Shown here one piece after another: positions 1 through 7,483 of a stretch of 64,000 nucleotides of DNA. Each line of letters opens with the position of its first letter. Position 1 is the first letter of the stretch. The notes below the pieces were generated by a model that searched no databases, was not told the origin of the DNA, and worked only from the letters and a program-made list of their open reading frames with translations. The position numbers were made by a program, and so were the translations under genes. The DNA is from Alkalicoccus luteus (GTDB lineage Bacteria; Bacillota; Bacilli; Bacillales; Salisediminibacteriaceae): NCBI GenBank assembly GCA_052061695.1, contig JBPZEY010000003.1; one strand, written 5' to 3'.

Positions 1-573
1 AGCGTCAATTTCCGTGCCGGTCAGCTGATGGCCGTTCGTTTCCACCTTCATGGAGACCTCGGCACCGTTTTCCTGCAATATATCCCGTAGCTTTTCCGTT
101 TCATCCATCGGCACCATCTGATCGTTGATCCCGGCGCCGATAAAAACGGGCACGTTGGAGAGATCAGGCACCACAGCATCCTTGTTTGGAATCATCGGAT
201 GGTACAGGATCGCACCAGCGAGGCTGCCTTTGATTTTCAGAAGCAGATTAGCGGCAATATTCGCTCCGTTTGAGTACCCGACGGCGACCACGCGGGACGG
301 ATCGAATCCATAATCGTCCGCTGCCTGCTTAATGAATTCAAAAAGTTCATCGGTGCGGTATGCGAGGTCCTCCTGGTCAAGAATGCCCGGCGCGTGCCTT
401 TTAAAGTAGCGGGTCATCCCATTTTCTGATACGTTGCCGCGGACGCTTAACACGGAGGCTTCTTTATCAATCATGGAGGCAACCGAGAGTAAATCGTGCT
501 CTGTCCCTCCTGTTCCGTGCAGCATTAATAAAACCGGCTTGTCCTCATGACCTTGCTGATAGGTATGCTTCAT
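1..573 (-). CDS. mhqD: MhqD-like alpha/beta hydrolase (3' end outside window)
   Basis: Carboxylesterase/phospholipase-type alpha/beta hydrolase, read from its ATG at 573 for about 191 residues until the left edge cuts it, probably losing only the last few residues. The N-terminus has the LMLHGTGG oxyanion-hole segment, the nucleophile is in VGYSNG (about residue 114), the acid is probably in GINDQMV, and the catalytic His is in NGHQLTG near the edge. The sequence closely follows B. subtilis MhqD. Its start overlaps the dioxygenase stop (ATGA), so it is translationally coupled as the fourth gene of an MhqR-type operon. The expected role is hydrolysis of products of quinone or catechol ring cleavage; the natural substrate is unknown. 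Confidence 0.85.
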   Translation of the reverse strand, partial: MKHTYQQGHEDKPVLLMLHGTGGTEHDLLSVASMIDKEASVLSVRGNVSENGMTRYFKRHAPGILDQEDLAYRTDELFEFIKQAADDYGFDPSRVVAVGYSNGANIAANLLLKIKGSLAGAILYHPMIPNKDAVVPDLSNVPVFIGAGINDQMVPMDETEKLRDILQENGAEVSMKVETNGHQLTGTEIDA

Positions 574-1514
574 GCTTTTTCTCCCTTCTGAATAGGTATT
601 GTAAATGGCAGCACATGCTGCTCAATTTTTTCACGCTGCGCTTCGAACTGCTCCGGCAGCTTCAGCTCTTCCCCGAGCGCTTCGATTGGCTCATCTCGCA
701 TAAATCCTGGTGGATCGGTTGCAATCTCAAACAAGAGGTGTCCTCGCTCCCGGAAGTAAATTGCGTTAAAGTACTGACGGTCGCGCACGTCGGTTACACC
801 GTAGCCGAGGTTGCGGATGTGCTCCTGCCATTCGATCTGCTCGGCGTCGTCCGCAGCGCGCCAGGCGATATGATGGACCATGCCGACGCCCATTTCGCCG
901 CTTCCGACCGGCGTTTGTTTAATATCAATGATATTTCCGAGCTCAGCTGGCGCTTCGTAGCGAATATAGTCGCCGTCCTGTCCGATGAGCTGCAGACCCA
1001 TGCCTTCTGTCAGCAGCTTTCCTGTTTGCTCAGGCCGGGAGGAAAGCAGAATCGCACCACCAAAACCTTTGATCGCTTCATTGGACGAAATATCTTCCGT
1101 CTCCCAGTCGCTTTTACTGCCTCGGTCTCTTGCCACGATTTCCAGCTGAAGACCATGCGGATCTTCAAATGCAAGAAACGTCTCGCCAAACCGTTCTTCT
1201 TTTTGTACGTGTATGTTCAGATTCGTCAGCCTGTTTTCCCAAAAAGCAAGAGCGCCTTCCGGTACGACGTAAGTGGTGACCCCGACCTGTCCGCTCCCGA
1301 TTTTACCAGGGAAGGCATTCGCCCAAGGGAAAAAGGTGATGATCGTACCCGGTTCTCCTGTCTTATTGCCGAAATACAGGTGGTAGGTACCTGGATCATC
1401 AAAGTTAACCGTTTTTTTAACGAGCCTGAGCCCGAGAACGCCGGCATAAAAGTCTGCGTTCTCCTGCGGGTGCCCCACAATAGCCGTAATATGATGGATT
1501 CCCTGTGTTCTCAT
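570..1514 (-). CDS. Ring-cleaving dioxygenase, MhqA/MhqO family
   Basis: Type I extradiol-dioxygenase-like protein of 314 residues built from two vicinal-oxygen-chelate (glyoxalase fold) halves. Candidate metal ligands are the His of GIHHITAI (residues 6-12), the His of GMVHHIAW (about 216) and the Glu of LLFEIATDPPGF (about 265). Length fits MhqA/MhqO. In B. subtilis these enzymes are induced by hydroquinone and catechol and are thought to open the aromatic ring. It overlaps the upstream reductase by ATGA (1511-1514) and the downstream hydrolase by ATGA, so the three are co-translated. A long frame on the opposite strand is a shadow. Confidence 0.9.
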   Translation of the reverse strand: MRTQGIHHITAIVGHPQENADFYAGVLGLRLVKKTVNFDDPGTYHLYFGNKTGEPGTIITFFPWANAFPGKIGSGQVGVTTYVVPEGALAFWENRLTNLNIHVQKEERFGETFLAFEDPHGLQLEIVARDRGSKSDWETEDISSNEAIKGFGGAILLSSRPEQTGKLLTEGMGLQLIGQDGDYIRYEAPAELGNIIDIKQTPVGSGEMGVGMVHHIAWRAADDAEQIEWQEHIRNLGYGVTDVRDRQYFNAIYFRERGHLLFEIATDPPGFMRDEPIEALGEELKLPEQFEAQREKIEQHVLPFTIPIQKGEKA

Positions 1515-2080
1515 GTCTGCTTCACCTCTTCCTTTTTGTTTCGGACAGAGCGCATTGCTTCCGACCAGTCGTTTACCTGATCTAGCATTTGGCCGACCGT
1601 TTTCCGCTGCACGTCTGCCGGCTTAAATACAGAGCCGTTTTCAAAATCGGTGAACAATGACAGCGTCGGATGAGCCCGGACGTCTGCAACCATCAGCTCT
1701 CCGAGAATCCCGCGCAAATGCTCCGCAGCTCTTGCACCTCCTGCCGCACCATACGAAACGATGCCAGCTGCTTTGTTGTTCCACTCTGATTTCAAATAAT
1801 CCATGGCGTTCTTTAATGCGCCGCTGATAGAGTGATTGTACTCCTGCACGATAAATACGAATCCGTCCTGAGCCGCCACGTCTGCTGCCCAGTTTGCCGC
1901 TCCGGATGCATCTCCGCCCGGTTCGCCAAGCAGCGGAAGCTTGTAATCAGCGAGATCGAGAATCGTGTATTCTGCATCGCCTCTTTCGTCTCCAATTGCC
2001 TTTACCCATTCCCCTACTTGCGGGCTGACACGTCCCTCTCTCGTTGATCCTAAAATAATGCCGATTTTACGCTTTTCCAT
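1511..2080 (-). CDS. NAD(P)H-dependent FMN reductase (quinone/azo reductase type)
   Basis: Flavodoxin-fold NADPH-dependent FMN reductase of 189 residues. The phosphate-binding loop GSTREGR is near the N-terminus, followed by the flavin-contact segment EYNHSISGALKNAMDYL (about residues 93-109) and a YGAAGGARA loop. The start is ATG 2080, with GGAGG at the right distance; an in-frame TTG at 2098 lies inside the ribosome binding site region. The probable role is two-electron reduction of quinones or azo compounds, which fits its place between an MhqR-type regulator and a ring-cleavage dioxygenase. The palindromic operator at 2104-2123 sits just upstream. Confidence 0.88.
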   Translation of the reverse strand: MEKRKIGIILGSTREGRVSPQVGEWVKAIGDERGDAEYTILDLADYKLPLLGEPGGDASGAANWAADVAAQDGFVFIVQEYNHSISGALKNAMDYLKSEWNNKAAGIVSYGAAGGARAAEHLRGILGELMVADVRAHPTLSLFTDFENGSVFKPADVQRKTVGQMLDQVNDWSEAMRSVRNKKEEVKQT

Positions 2081-2103
2081 AATTATATTCCTCCTCAAGG
2101 GTT

Positions 2104-2123
2104 TTATCTCGAATTCGAGATAA
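2104..2123. promoter_or_regulatory. MhqR-type operator, perfect 20-bp palindrome
   Basis: TTATCTCGAATTCGAGATAA is a perfect inverted repeat in the 58-nt gap between the MarR gene and the reductase. It matches the operator described for B. subtilis MhqR (tATCTcgaAtTCgAGATa). Its position next to the reductase ribosome binding site suggests a second, internal control point. Confidence 0.85.
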
Positions 2124-2138
2124 TTGGTTAAAAAAATA

Positions 2139-2567
2139 CTACTCTTCTGCTTTTCGACCGATTTGCTTTAATGTACTGATCATCGACTCCAGCTGCTCGG
2201 ACTCCACTTCAGCAAATAAGCTTTCCACGTTTTCTCGATGCCGGGAGAACGCTTTATCGATTAATGCACGTCCGTTTTCTGTCAGCTCGGTGTACGTGAT
2301 CCGCCTGTCTGTCGGGCATGGGGAGCGCCTGACGAGCTGTTTTGCTTCCAGCTTATCGACAACGTACGTGATACTTCCGCTTGAAATGAGCACTCGCCTG
2401 CCAATCTCCTGCGTTGGCAGTGCGCCTTTATGCAGCAGTAGTTCCATCACCGAAAACTCTGTTGGATTCAGTCCTGCCTTCGCTGCATCGCGCTTAATAC
2501 ACGCGTGTACCGAATCATGTGCTTTGATAAGCACAGCAACTGCTTTCAAACAGGCAGCAGGCTCCAT
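2139..2567 (-). CDS. mhqR: MarR-family repressor, MhqR-like
   Basis: MarR winged-helix regulator of 142 residues. The wHTH spans about residues 35-100: the recognition helix region is IGRRVLISSGSITYVVDKLEAKQLV and the wing is RRSPCPTDRRITYTELTENG. The start is ATG 2567, six bases after GGAGGG; the ATG at 2573 touches the ribosome binding site and is unlikely. B. subtilis MhqR is a quinone- and hydroquinone-responsive repressor of the mhq genes. Here the gene is first in an operon with three mhq-type enzymes, and palindromes matching the MhqR operator lie both before and after it, so autoregulation is likely. A Cys lies in SVHACIKRD and another in the wing, but a redox role for them is only a guess. 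Confidence 0.88.
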   Translation of the reverse strand: MEPAACLKAVAVLIKAHDSVHACIKRDAAKAGLNPTEFSVMELLLHKGALPTQEIGRRVLISSGSITYVVDKLEAKQLVRRSPCPTDRRITYTELTENGRALIDKAFSRHRENVESLFAEVESEQLESMISTLKQIGRKAEE

Positions 2568-2585
2568 CGCCATCCCTCCAGTCTT

Positions 2586-2648
2586 TTATCTCGAATTAAA
2601 TTATCTTGAATATGAGATAATCTTATCACGCTTATTATTTGTTGTCAA
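2586..2648 (-). promoter_or_regulatory. Promoter and MhqR operators of the mhq-type operon
   Basis: On the minus strand, -35 TTGACA (2643-2648), a 17-bp spacer and -10 TAAGAT (2620-2625) form a good sigma-A promoter. Immediately downstream is the imperfect palindrome TTATCTTGAATATGAGATAA (2601-2620), identical at 17 of 20 positions to the perfect site at 2104-2123. A further half site, TTATCTCGAATT, lies at 2586-2597. Repressor bound here would cover the start of transcription. Confidence 0.82.
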
Positions 2649-2736
2649 CTTACTTTATGTAAGTTTTTAGTTCGTATGAAAATGAAGCAGATTGGGTTAT
2701 ACTGGTAGCAATGCTAGACAGCGATGGAGGGTATTC

Positions 2737-2868
2737 ATGATGTCTTCACAGGCCGTGTCGTTTGGAATCACAGCAGCGATTGTTACCTTCCTTCTTGGAG
2801 GGGCCGGAGTTTATCTCGTCACGAACTTTCTGCTGGGTCTTATCGCCGGAAAGCTTTTGGAGAATTAG
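2737..2868 (+). CDS. Small membrane protein, 43 aa
   Basis: Short gene starting MMSSQAVSFG, with one long hydrophobic stretch (about residues 9-40, possibly a helical hairpin with a Gly-rich turn). GGAGGG precedes the ATG pair, and the stop is 12 nt before the next gene, whose own ribosome binding site overlaps the end. It is probably co-transcribed with the methyltransferase. Family not recognised. Confidence 0.6.
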   Translation: MMSSQAVSFGITAAIVTFLLGGAGVYLVTNFLLGLIAGKLLEN

Positions 2869-2880
2869 GAGGGTATCGTA

Positions 2881-3678
2881 ATGTATATGCACTTTGGAAA
2901 AGAAGCATCCGCCTACGGGAAATACCGCAACGATCTGCCAAGTGACCTTTTTTCCAGTTTAAAACAGCGAGGCGTTTCCTTTCACGATGCCGTAACGGTG
3001 GATATCGGAGCCGGAACGGGTGTATTAAGCCGGGCGCTGTCCCGGGAAGGTGCGGTCGTGACAGGCGTTGAGCCGTCTCCGGAACTGCTGAACGATGCGG
3101 AAAAGATGCAGCGTCAAGCCGGAACGAGCCTCTTTTATGCTTCCGGATCTGCAGAAGAGCTGCCTGCTGCAGATGACTATGCAGATATGATTACAGTTAT
3201 GCGGGCCTGGCACTGGTTTGATCGCGAAAAAGCACTGCAGGAAATCAGCCGTGTGCTCCAACCGAATGGTCACCTGCTCGTCATGGACGCTGGCTTTCAG
3301 ACAGGAACAGACATTGTCGACAAGACGATTACGTTTTTAATAGAGCGTCTTCCAGAAGGCTCTGTCTCCCCTGCTGGTGCCAAAGCAGCATCAAAACAGC
3401 GGATTCTTGGCTTCCCGGTTGAATGGTTTGAGGAGTGGCAGTCGCATCATCTTTCACTAAAAGAGCTTTATTCTCTTGACTACACCGTCTCGTTTACGAA
3501 CACCGAGTGGTGTGGACGAATCAGCTCCATCTCCTGGATCGTCTCCCAGGAGGAAGAGGTTCGCAGAAAGGTGATGGAGGAGCTTGCGGAAATGCTCGTG
3601 AGCGAGTATCCGGGAGCGGTACACAGTATCCCGCACACGTGCAGCATTGCCGTACTGCGCAAGCAAGCAAAAACATAA
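2881..3678 (+). CDS. Class I SAM-dependent methyltransferase
   Basis: Protein of 265 residues with a Rossmann methyltransferase fold. Motif I is VDIGAGTGVLSRAL (about residues 40-53), the acidic end of beta-2 is in VTGVEPSPELL, and the post-motif region is EELPAADDYADMITVMRAWHWFD, typical of the UbiE/COQ5-like Methyltransf_11 group. AGGAGG precedes ATG 2881. The last 100 residues are likely the substrate cap. The substrate is unknown. The upstream neighbour is a small membrane protein; the downstream ABC gene has its own Fur-type control. Confidence 0.88.
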   Translation: MYMHFGKEASAYGKYRNDLPSDLFSSLKQRGVSFHDAVTVDIGAGTGVLSRALSREGAVVTGVEPSPELLNDAEKMQRQAGTSLFYASGSAEELPAADDYADMITVMRAWHWFDREKALQEISRVLQPNGHLLVMDAGFQTGTDIVDKTITFLIERLPEGSVSPAGAKAASKQRILGFPVEWFEEWQSHHLSLKELYSLDYTVSFTNTEWCGRISSISWIVSQEEEVRRKVMEELAEMLVSEYPGAVHSIPHTCSIAVLRKQAKT

Positions 3679-3687
3679 TCATATTTT

Positions 3688-3741
3688 AATTGATAATCGT
3701 TTTCAATTAGTATAGGATTCCCTTCAATTTTCTGGTATGAT
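3688..3741 (+). promoter_or_regulatory. Fur box and extended -10 promoter of the ABC exporter
   Basis: TGATAATCGTTTTCA (3691-3705) agrees with the Bacillus 7-1-7 Fur box TGATAATNATTATCA at 12 of the 14 defined positions, and the flanking AAT/ATT make a 21-bp imperfect palindrome (3688-3708). TGGTATGAT (3733-3741) is an extended -10 element 28 nt before the start. Iron-dependent repression of the gene at 3769 is inferred. Confidence 0.65.
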
Positions 3742-3768
3742 AAATACCGATGATTGGAGGGATTTTTT

Positions 3769-5487
3769 ATGTTAAAACGGTTTATCCGTTACTATAGACC
3801 GTACCGAAAACTGTTTACGGTTACGTTTATCTGCGCCGTATTTGTGGCACTGCTGGAGCTTGCGTTCCCATTGATCGTGAACTATGTCGTGGACTCACTC
3901 CTGCCGACCGGCAACCTGACGCTTATTATCTGGGCAAGCGCTGCGCTGTTCGTCATTTACATATTCAACTCAGGCGCCCATTACGTCGTCACCTATTGGG
4001 GGCACCGGCTCGGGATTAATATTGAAACCGACATGCGTGCCGAGCTGTTTGAGCACGTACAGAGGCTGTCGTTTACCTATCACGACAACAATAAGACCGG
4101 ACACCTGCTCTCCAATCTGACGAACGATCTGTTTGAAATTGGCGAAGTTGCGCACCACGGCCCGGAGGATTTATTCATTGCGTTCATGACGCTGATCGGC
4201 TCCTTTGCGGTCATGCTCTATATTAATGTAGAGCTCGCGCTGCTCACATTCTTCGTCGTGCCGCTGCTCGTCTTTATCGTCGTATACTGCAACCGGAAGA
4301 TGGCACAGGCGATGAAGTCTATGTTTGTGCGCATGGCTGATTTTAACGCGCGCGTGGAGGATACGATCGGCGGAATCCGCCTCGTGCAGGCGTTTGCCAA
4401 CGAAAAGCATGAACGGCGTCTGTTCCAAAAGGACAACCTGAAGTTTAAAGAAGCAAAAATCTGGTCGTACCGTATTATGGGGATCAACAACTCGCTCAGC
4501 TACATGATGATGCGGGTGATGACGCTGTTTGTTCTGCTCTGCGGCGCTTATTTTATCGTTCAGGGCACATTATCGATCGGCGACTTCATGGCTTTCATCC
4601 TGCTGACGAACGTCTTTTTCCGCCCGATCGAAAAAATCAATGCGATTATCGAGAGTTATCCGAAGGGCTATTCCGGATTCAAGCGCTTTCTCGCCATCCT
4701 TGATACGACCCCGGATATAGCAGATAAGCCCGACGCGAAAACGGTGGAGGTCGTTCACGGCGATATTGCCTATGAAGGAGTCCGCTTCGGCTATACCGAA
4801 GCCCGACCGGTGCTGGACGGCATCGATCTCTCCATTCGGGCCGGGGAAACCGTAGCCTTTGTCGGGCCCTCCGGCGCCGGTAAAACGACACTGTGCAGCC
4901 TGCTGCCGCGCTTCTATGAAATTCAGGATGGCAGCATCACCGTTGACGGCATCGATATCCGTGACATGAAGCTCGCTTCTCTGCGCCGGCAGATCGGCAT
5001 CGTCCAGCAGGATGTCTTTATGTTCTCCGGCACGCTCCGGGAAAACATCCGCTACGGAAACTTGGAAGCTGACGATGCAGCGATTTTAGAGGCGGCGCGT
5101 CGTGCCGAGCTGGAAAGCTTTATCACCGAACTTCCAGACGGTCTTGATACGGTCGTCGGTGAACGGGGCGTGAAGCTCTCAGGCGGTCAAAAGCAGCGCC
5201 TCTCCATTGCACGCATGTTTTTGAAAAATCCGCCGATTCTCATTTTGGATGAGGCGACGTCTGCTCTGGATACAGAAACAGAGGCATCGATTCAACGCTC
5301 ACTCACCGAACTTGCAGAAGGACGGACGACGCTGATCATTGCGCACCGGCTGGCAACGATCCGCCACGCCGACCGCATCGTTGTTGTTACAGAAAACGGG
5401 ATTGAAGAAGAAGGCAGCCACAGTGAGCTGCTCAAGCGCGGCGGTCACTACGCACGCCTGCATGACGTACAGACGGTGTTTGTATAA
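3769..5487 (+). CDS. ABC exporter, fused permease/ATPase half-transporter
   Basis: MsbA-type half transporter of 572 residues, acting as a dimer in the membrane. Residues 1-310 hold six membrane helices (type I ABC exporter domain). Residues about 335-570 hold the nucleotide-binding domain: Walker A GPSGAGKTT, Q-loop IVQQDVF, signature LSGGQKQR, Walker B ILILDEATSALD and switch His in IIAHRLATI. The start is ATG 3769 after TTGGAGGG; the in-frame TTG at 3754 lies in the ribosome binding site. The cargo is unknown. A Fur box upstream suggests an iron-linked role such as siderophore or metal-complex export, but no siderophore genes are in the window. A strong terminator follows. Confidence 0.9.
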   Translation: MLKRFIRYYRPYRKLFTVTFICAVFVALLELAFPLIVNYVVDSLLPTGNLTLIIWASAALFVIYIFNSGAHYVVTYWGHRLGINIETDMRAELFEHVQRLSFTYHDNNKTGHLLSNLTNDLFEIGEVAHHGPEDLFIAFMTLIGSFAVMLYINVELALLTFFVVPLLVFIVVYCNRKMAQAMKSMFVRMADFNARVEDTIGGIRLVQAFANEKHERRLFQKDNLKFKEAKIWSYRIMGINNSLSYMMMRVMTLFVLLCGAYFIVQGTLSIGDFMAFILLTNVFFRPIEKINAIIESYPKGYSGFKRFLAILDTTPDIADKPDAKTVEVVHGDIAYEGVRFGYTEARPVLDGIDLSIRAGETVAFVGPSGAGKTTLCSLLPRFYEIQDGSITVDGIDIRDMKLASLRRQIGIVQQDVFMFSGTLRENIRYGNLEADDAAILEAARRAELESFITELPDGLDTVVGERGVKLSGGQKQRLSIARMFLKNPPILILDEATSALDTETEASIQRSLTELAEGRTTLIIAHRLATIRHADRIVVVTENGIEEEGSHSELLKRGGHYARLHDVQTVFV

Positions 5488-5494
5488 GCATGAG

Positions 5495-5533
5495 AAAAAA
5501 GACAGCATCCCGTTTCGGGACTGCTGTCTTTTT
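5495..5533 (+). terminator. Intrinsic terminator of the ABC exporter
   Basis: AAAAAGACAGCA and TGCTGTCTTTTT arms enclose a TCCCGTTTCGGGA inner hairpin, followed by a U-run. The decayed repeat begins exactly at this U-run. Confidence 0.9.
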
Positions 5534-6063
5534 CAGCGTGTTGATAAAGTCATTTTAGGTGAATAAGATGGCATCTGCCTATATCTGCGGACACTCGCTT
5601 TCCGGAGGGAACGGGCTCGGCTTTCCCTCCTGCTGTCGGAAGCGCTGGATCTTCGCCTCGTTCTGATCCTCCCGGAGTCGAGCTCCTTCGATGCCGGCAG
5701 CTGGCAGTGCGTTTCATGTGCTGGTTATGAACGCACGATCAGGTTCCATACAAGATAGAACTTCTCCATGAAACGTTTCGATGTTAAGTGGGGATGCCAA
5801 TCCTTCATCGAATTCATGATAAATGGAAAAAAAGCAGTCGCCTCTGTCCTGACGTAGTTCTCCATGAATCAGAGCCGTTTGCCCGATGTGTCCGGCATGC
5901 CCTTGGAAGCCGCGCCATCCTACTACGCCATCATCCCGTGCCTTTCTTCCCTTCATACAGGAGTCACCCCGAGAAATAGCTGAAGGCCAGCCCACGGCAG
6001 GCTAGGTAAGCAGAAGGGAAATACTTTCAAACGAATAAACATGTAAGTTGAAAGACTTTTTCA
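5529..6063. repeat. Decayed ~535-bp interspersed repeat, copy 1
   Basis: This stretch aligns over its whole length with the reverse complement of 47378-47875. Shared blocks include TCGCCTCGTTCTGATCCTCC (5653-5672; reverse complement at 47762-47781), an AAAAAAGCAGTCGC block, GTGTCCGGC and GAGAAATAGCTGAAG. The ends carry related inverted motifs (GTTGATAAAGTCATTT on the left, TTGAAAGACTTTTTCA on the right). No convincing protein is encoded: the 93-residue minus frame at 5714-5995 has no ribosome binding site. It is probably a remnant or non-autonomous derivative of an insertion element. From 6064 to 6271 nothing further is recognisable. Confidence 0.75.
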
Positions 6064-6271
6064 GGTTGATATGCTTCGCCTGCGATTGATCCTACTGCGG
6101 CGAACATTGGCTGCATAAAAGATCGTGTTTTCGTTACAGCTGTTTCAGTCCGGTCGGCTTAAACGTTTCCCGCTCATGGCTCTCGTTAAGGAAGCGAATA
6201 TTCATGATTTCAGGAGCGATTTTACAGGGATAGCTGCATACGTTCCAGAATGCTGTGTGCTTCCGTATTGC

Positions 6272-7024
6272 CTACGCGCGCTGCAATTGGGCTCGCACGA
6301 TACGTATTTCCTGTTGATAATAATCGATATGGCCTTCTTTCTTCATGCGCTGGAACGCAGTTTCACCGGCAGCTGCCTTTGCTTCGATGGTCGCACACAG
6401 ACTTTCCAGACGCCGCACAAGGATATCGGTAACATCAGCCGGTTTAGGAGCACCGTAGCCTTCAAAAAAGAGGTCGAGCCTCCGGATTCGTTCATCATTA
6501 TTATGTGTCCTGCTTCTGCTGCCGAGCGGCACGCACGTATAGGCCGTATACGAAGCATCCCACATCGCTGTACCAGGACCCGCCATATCAAAATCAATCA
6601 CGCCTGCCGGCTGCTGATCCTGAAAAATCAGGTTGTAGAAGGCAAAATCACGGTGACAAATGATATCCGGCTCATCTGGTGACAGCGGCATCGTTTCCCA
6701 ATTGCCTTCAAGCGGAAAGTCGCTCACAGCATCATGATACTGGCGGAGCATGCCGGCGATCCGGATAAGCGCCTCATCCCGCCACATCCACGAAGCTCCC
6801 GGATAGTCCGCCGCAACACCTTCTATGTAGGTCAGCATTTCCCTGTTCTGATCGTCGATTCCTAAAAAGCGAGGTGTAAACGGCACCTGCTTCCGTTCCA
6901 GGTGCAGCAGGAGCCGGTGCACATCACGGCTTCCGCTGCGAAGGCTTCTGCGCACCGTGTGCCCGATCCGGACGACGGCCGACACATTACCGCCAGTTAA
7001 CGGTTCTTCTCTGTGAGAATCCAT
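6272..7024 (-). CDS. Phosphotransferase of the APH/choline-kinase family
   Basis: Kinase-like protein of 250 residues. The catalytic loop is IICHRDFAFYNLIF (HxDxxxxN, about residues 140-153) and the metal-binding DFD is in GVIDFDMAGPG. The N-lobe is short and lacks a clear glycine loop. The start is ATG 7024, because the upstream in-frame ATG (7042) codes for the ribosome binding site GGAGGAGGG itself. The family covers aminoglycoside phosphotransferases and small-molecule kinases; antibiotic resistance cannot be claimed from this sequence. It is 14 nt downstream of the NTF2-like gene and probably co-transcribed. Confidence 0.8.
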   Translation of the reverse strand: MDSHREEPLTGGNVSAVVRIGHTVRRSLRSGSRDVHRLLLHLERKQVPFTPRFLGIDDQNREMLTYIEGVAADYPGASWMWRDEALIRIAGMLRQYHDAVSDFPLEGNWETMPLSPDEPDIICHRDFAFYNLIFQDQQPAGVIDFDMAGPGTAMWDASYTAYTCVPLGSRSRTHNNDERIRRLDLFFEGYGAPKPADVTDILVRRLESLCATIEAKAAAGETAFQRMKKEGHIDYYQQEIRIVRAQLQRA

Positions 7025-7038
7025 GTCGCCCTCCTCCT

Positions 7039-7401
7039 TCAATCAGCTTTATGGCTGGCTGACGGCGTACCCTGATGAAAGGCGAGCTGCCAGCGTCCAT
7101 CGATTTTACTCCAAATCGAACTTCGGTACGTCTGTTTTTGCTGGGTATGATCCACGAGGTAATAAACGGCGAGTACGGTATTCTCCGCAAGCGTTCGCAC
7201 CTGATAGTCATGCATCGTCATCTCGGTTACGTGCACCCCGCTTTCCAATACCTCTCGTTTTCCGTACTTTCGGCCAGAGCTGCCTATTTCGATAAAGGAA
7301 TCGGCAAGCAGCTCGCCAAGCTGTTTTATATCACGCCTGACGTCAGGCCGGATATGGGTTTCCTCGAGCTCGCGAATGTGTGCGCTTAACTGATCACTCA
7401 T
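7039..7401 (-). CDS. NTF2-like/DUF4440 family protein
   Basis: Protein of 120 residues with the cone-shaped NTF2/SnoaL-like pattern: an N-terminal helix (IRELEETHIRPDVRRDIKQLGELLADSFIEIGSSG) followed by beta strands ending YRSSIWSKIDGRWQLAFHQGTP, as in DUF4440 proteins. The start is ATG 7401 after TTGGAGGAG; an in-frame TTG at 7416 lies in the ribosome binding site. Function is unknown; such proteins bind or turn over small ligands. It precedes the phosphotransferase by 14 nt. Confidence 0.75.
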   Translation of the reverse strand: MSDQLSAHIRELEETHIRPDVRRDIKQLGELLADSFIEIGSSGRKYGKREVLESGVHVTEMTMHDYQVRTLAENTVLAVYYLVDHTQQKQTYRSSIWSKIDGRWQLAFHQGTPSASHKAD

Positions 7402-7483
7402 TACAGACTCCTCCAATCAGGTGCTGGCTGAGGTTCTTCCTCTTAAGCCCGTATAGCCTATGTCATAGTTGTTCAGATGTAGC

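Noticed and set aside
615..1580. 321-residue frame on the plus strand opposite the dioxygenase
   Set aside because: No ribosome binding site and no family features; it is a shadow of the minus-strand genes, which are clearly MhqA/O-like and FMN reductase.
5714..5995. 93-residue minus-strand frame in repeat copy 1
   Set aside because: No ribosome binding site; the partner copy does not keep the frame. No transposase motif.
6125..6682. 185-residue plus-strand frame opposite the phosphotransferase
   Set aside because: The minus strand has a clear HxDxxxxN kinase; the plus frame has no motif or site.
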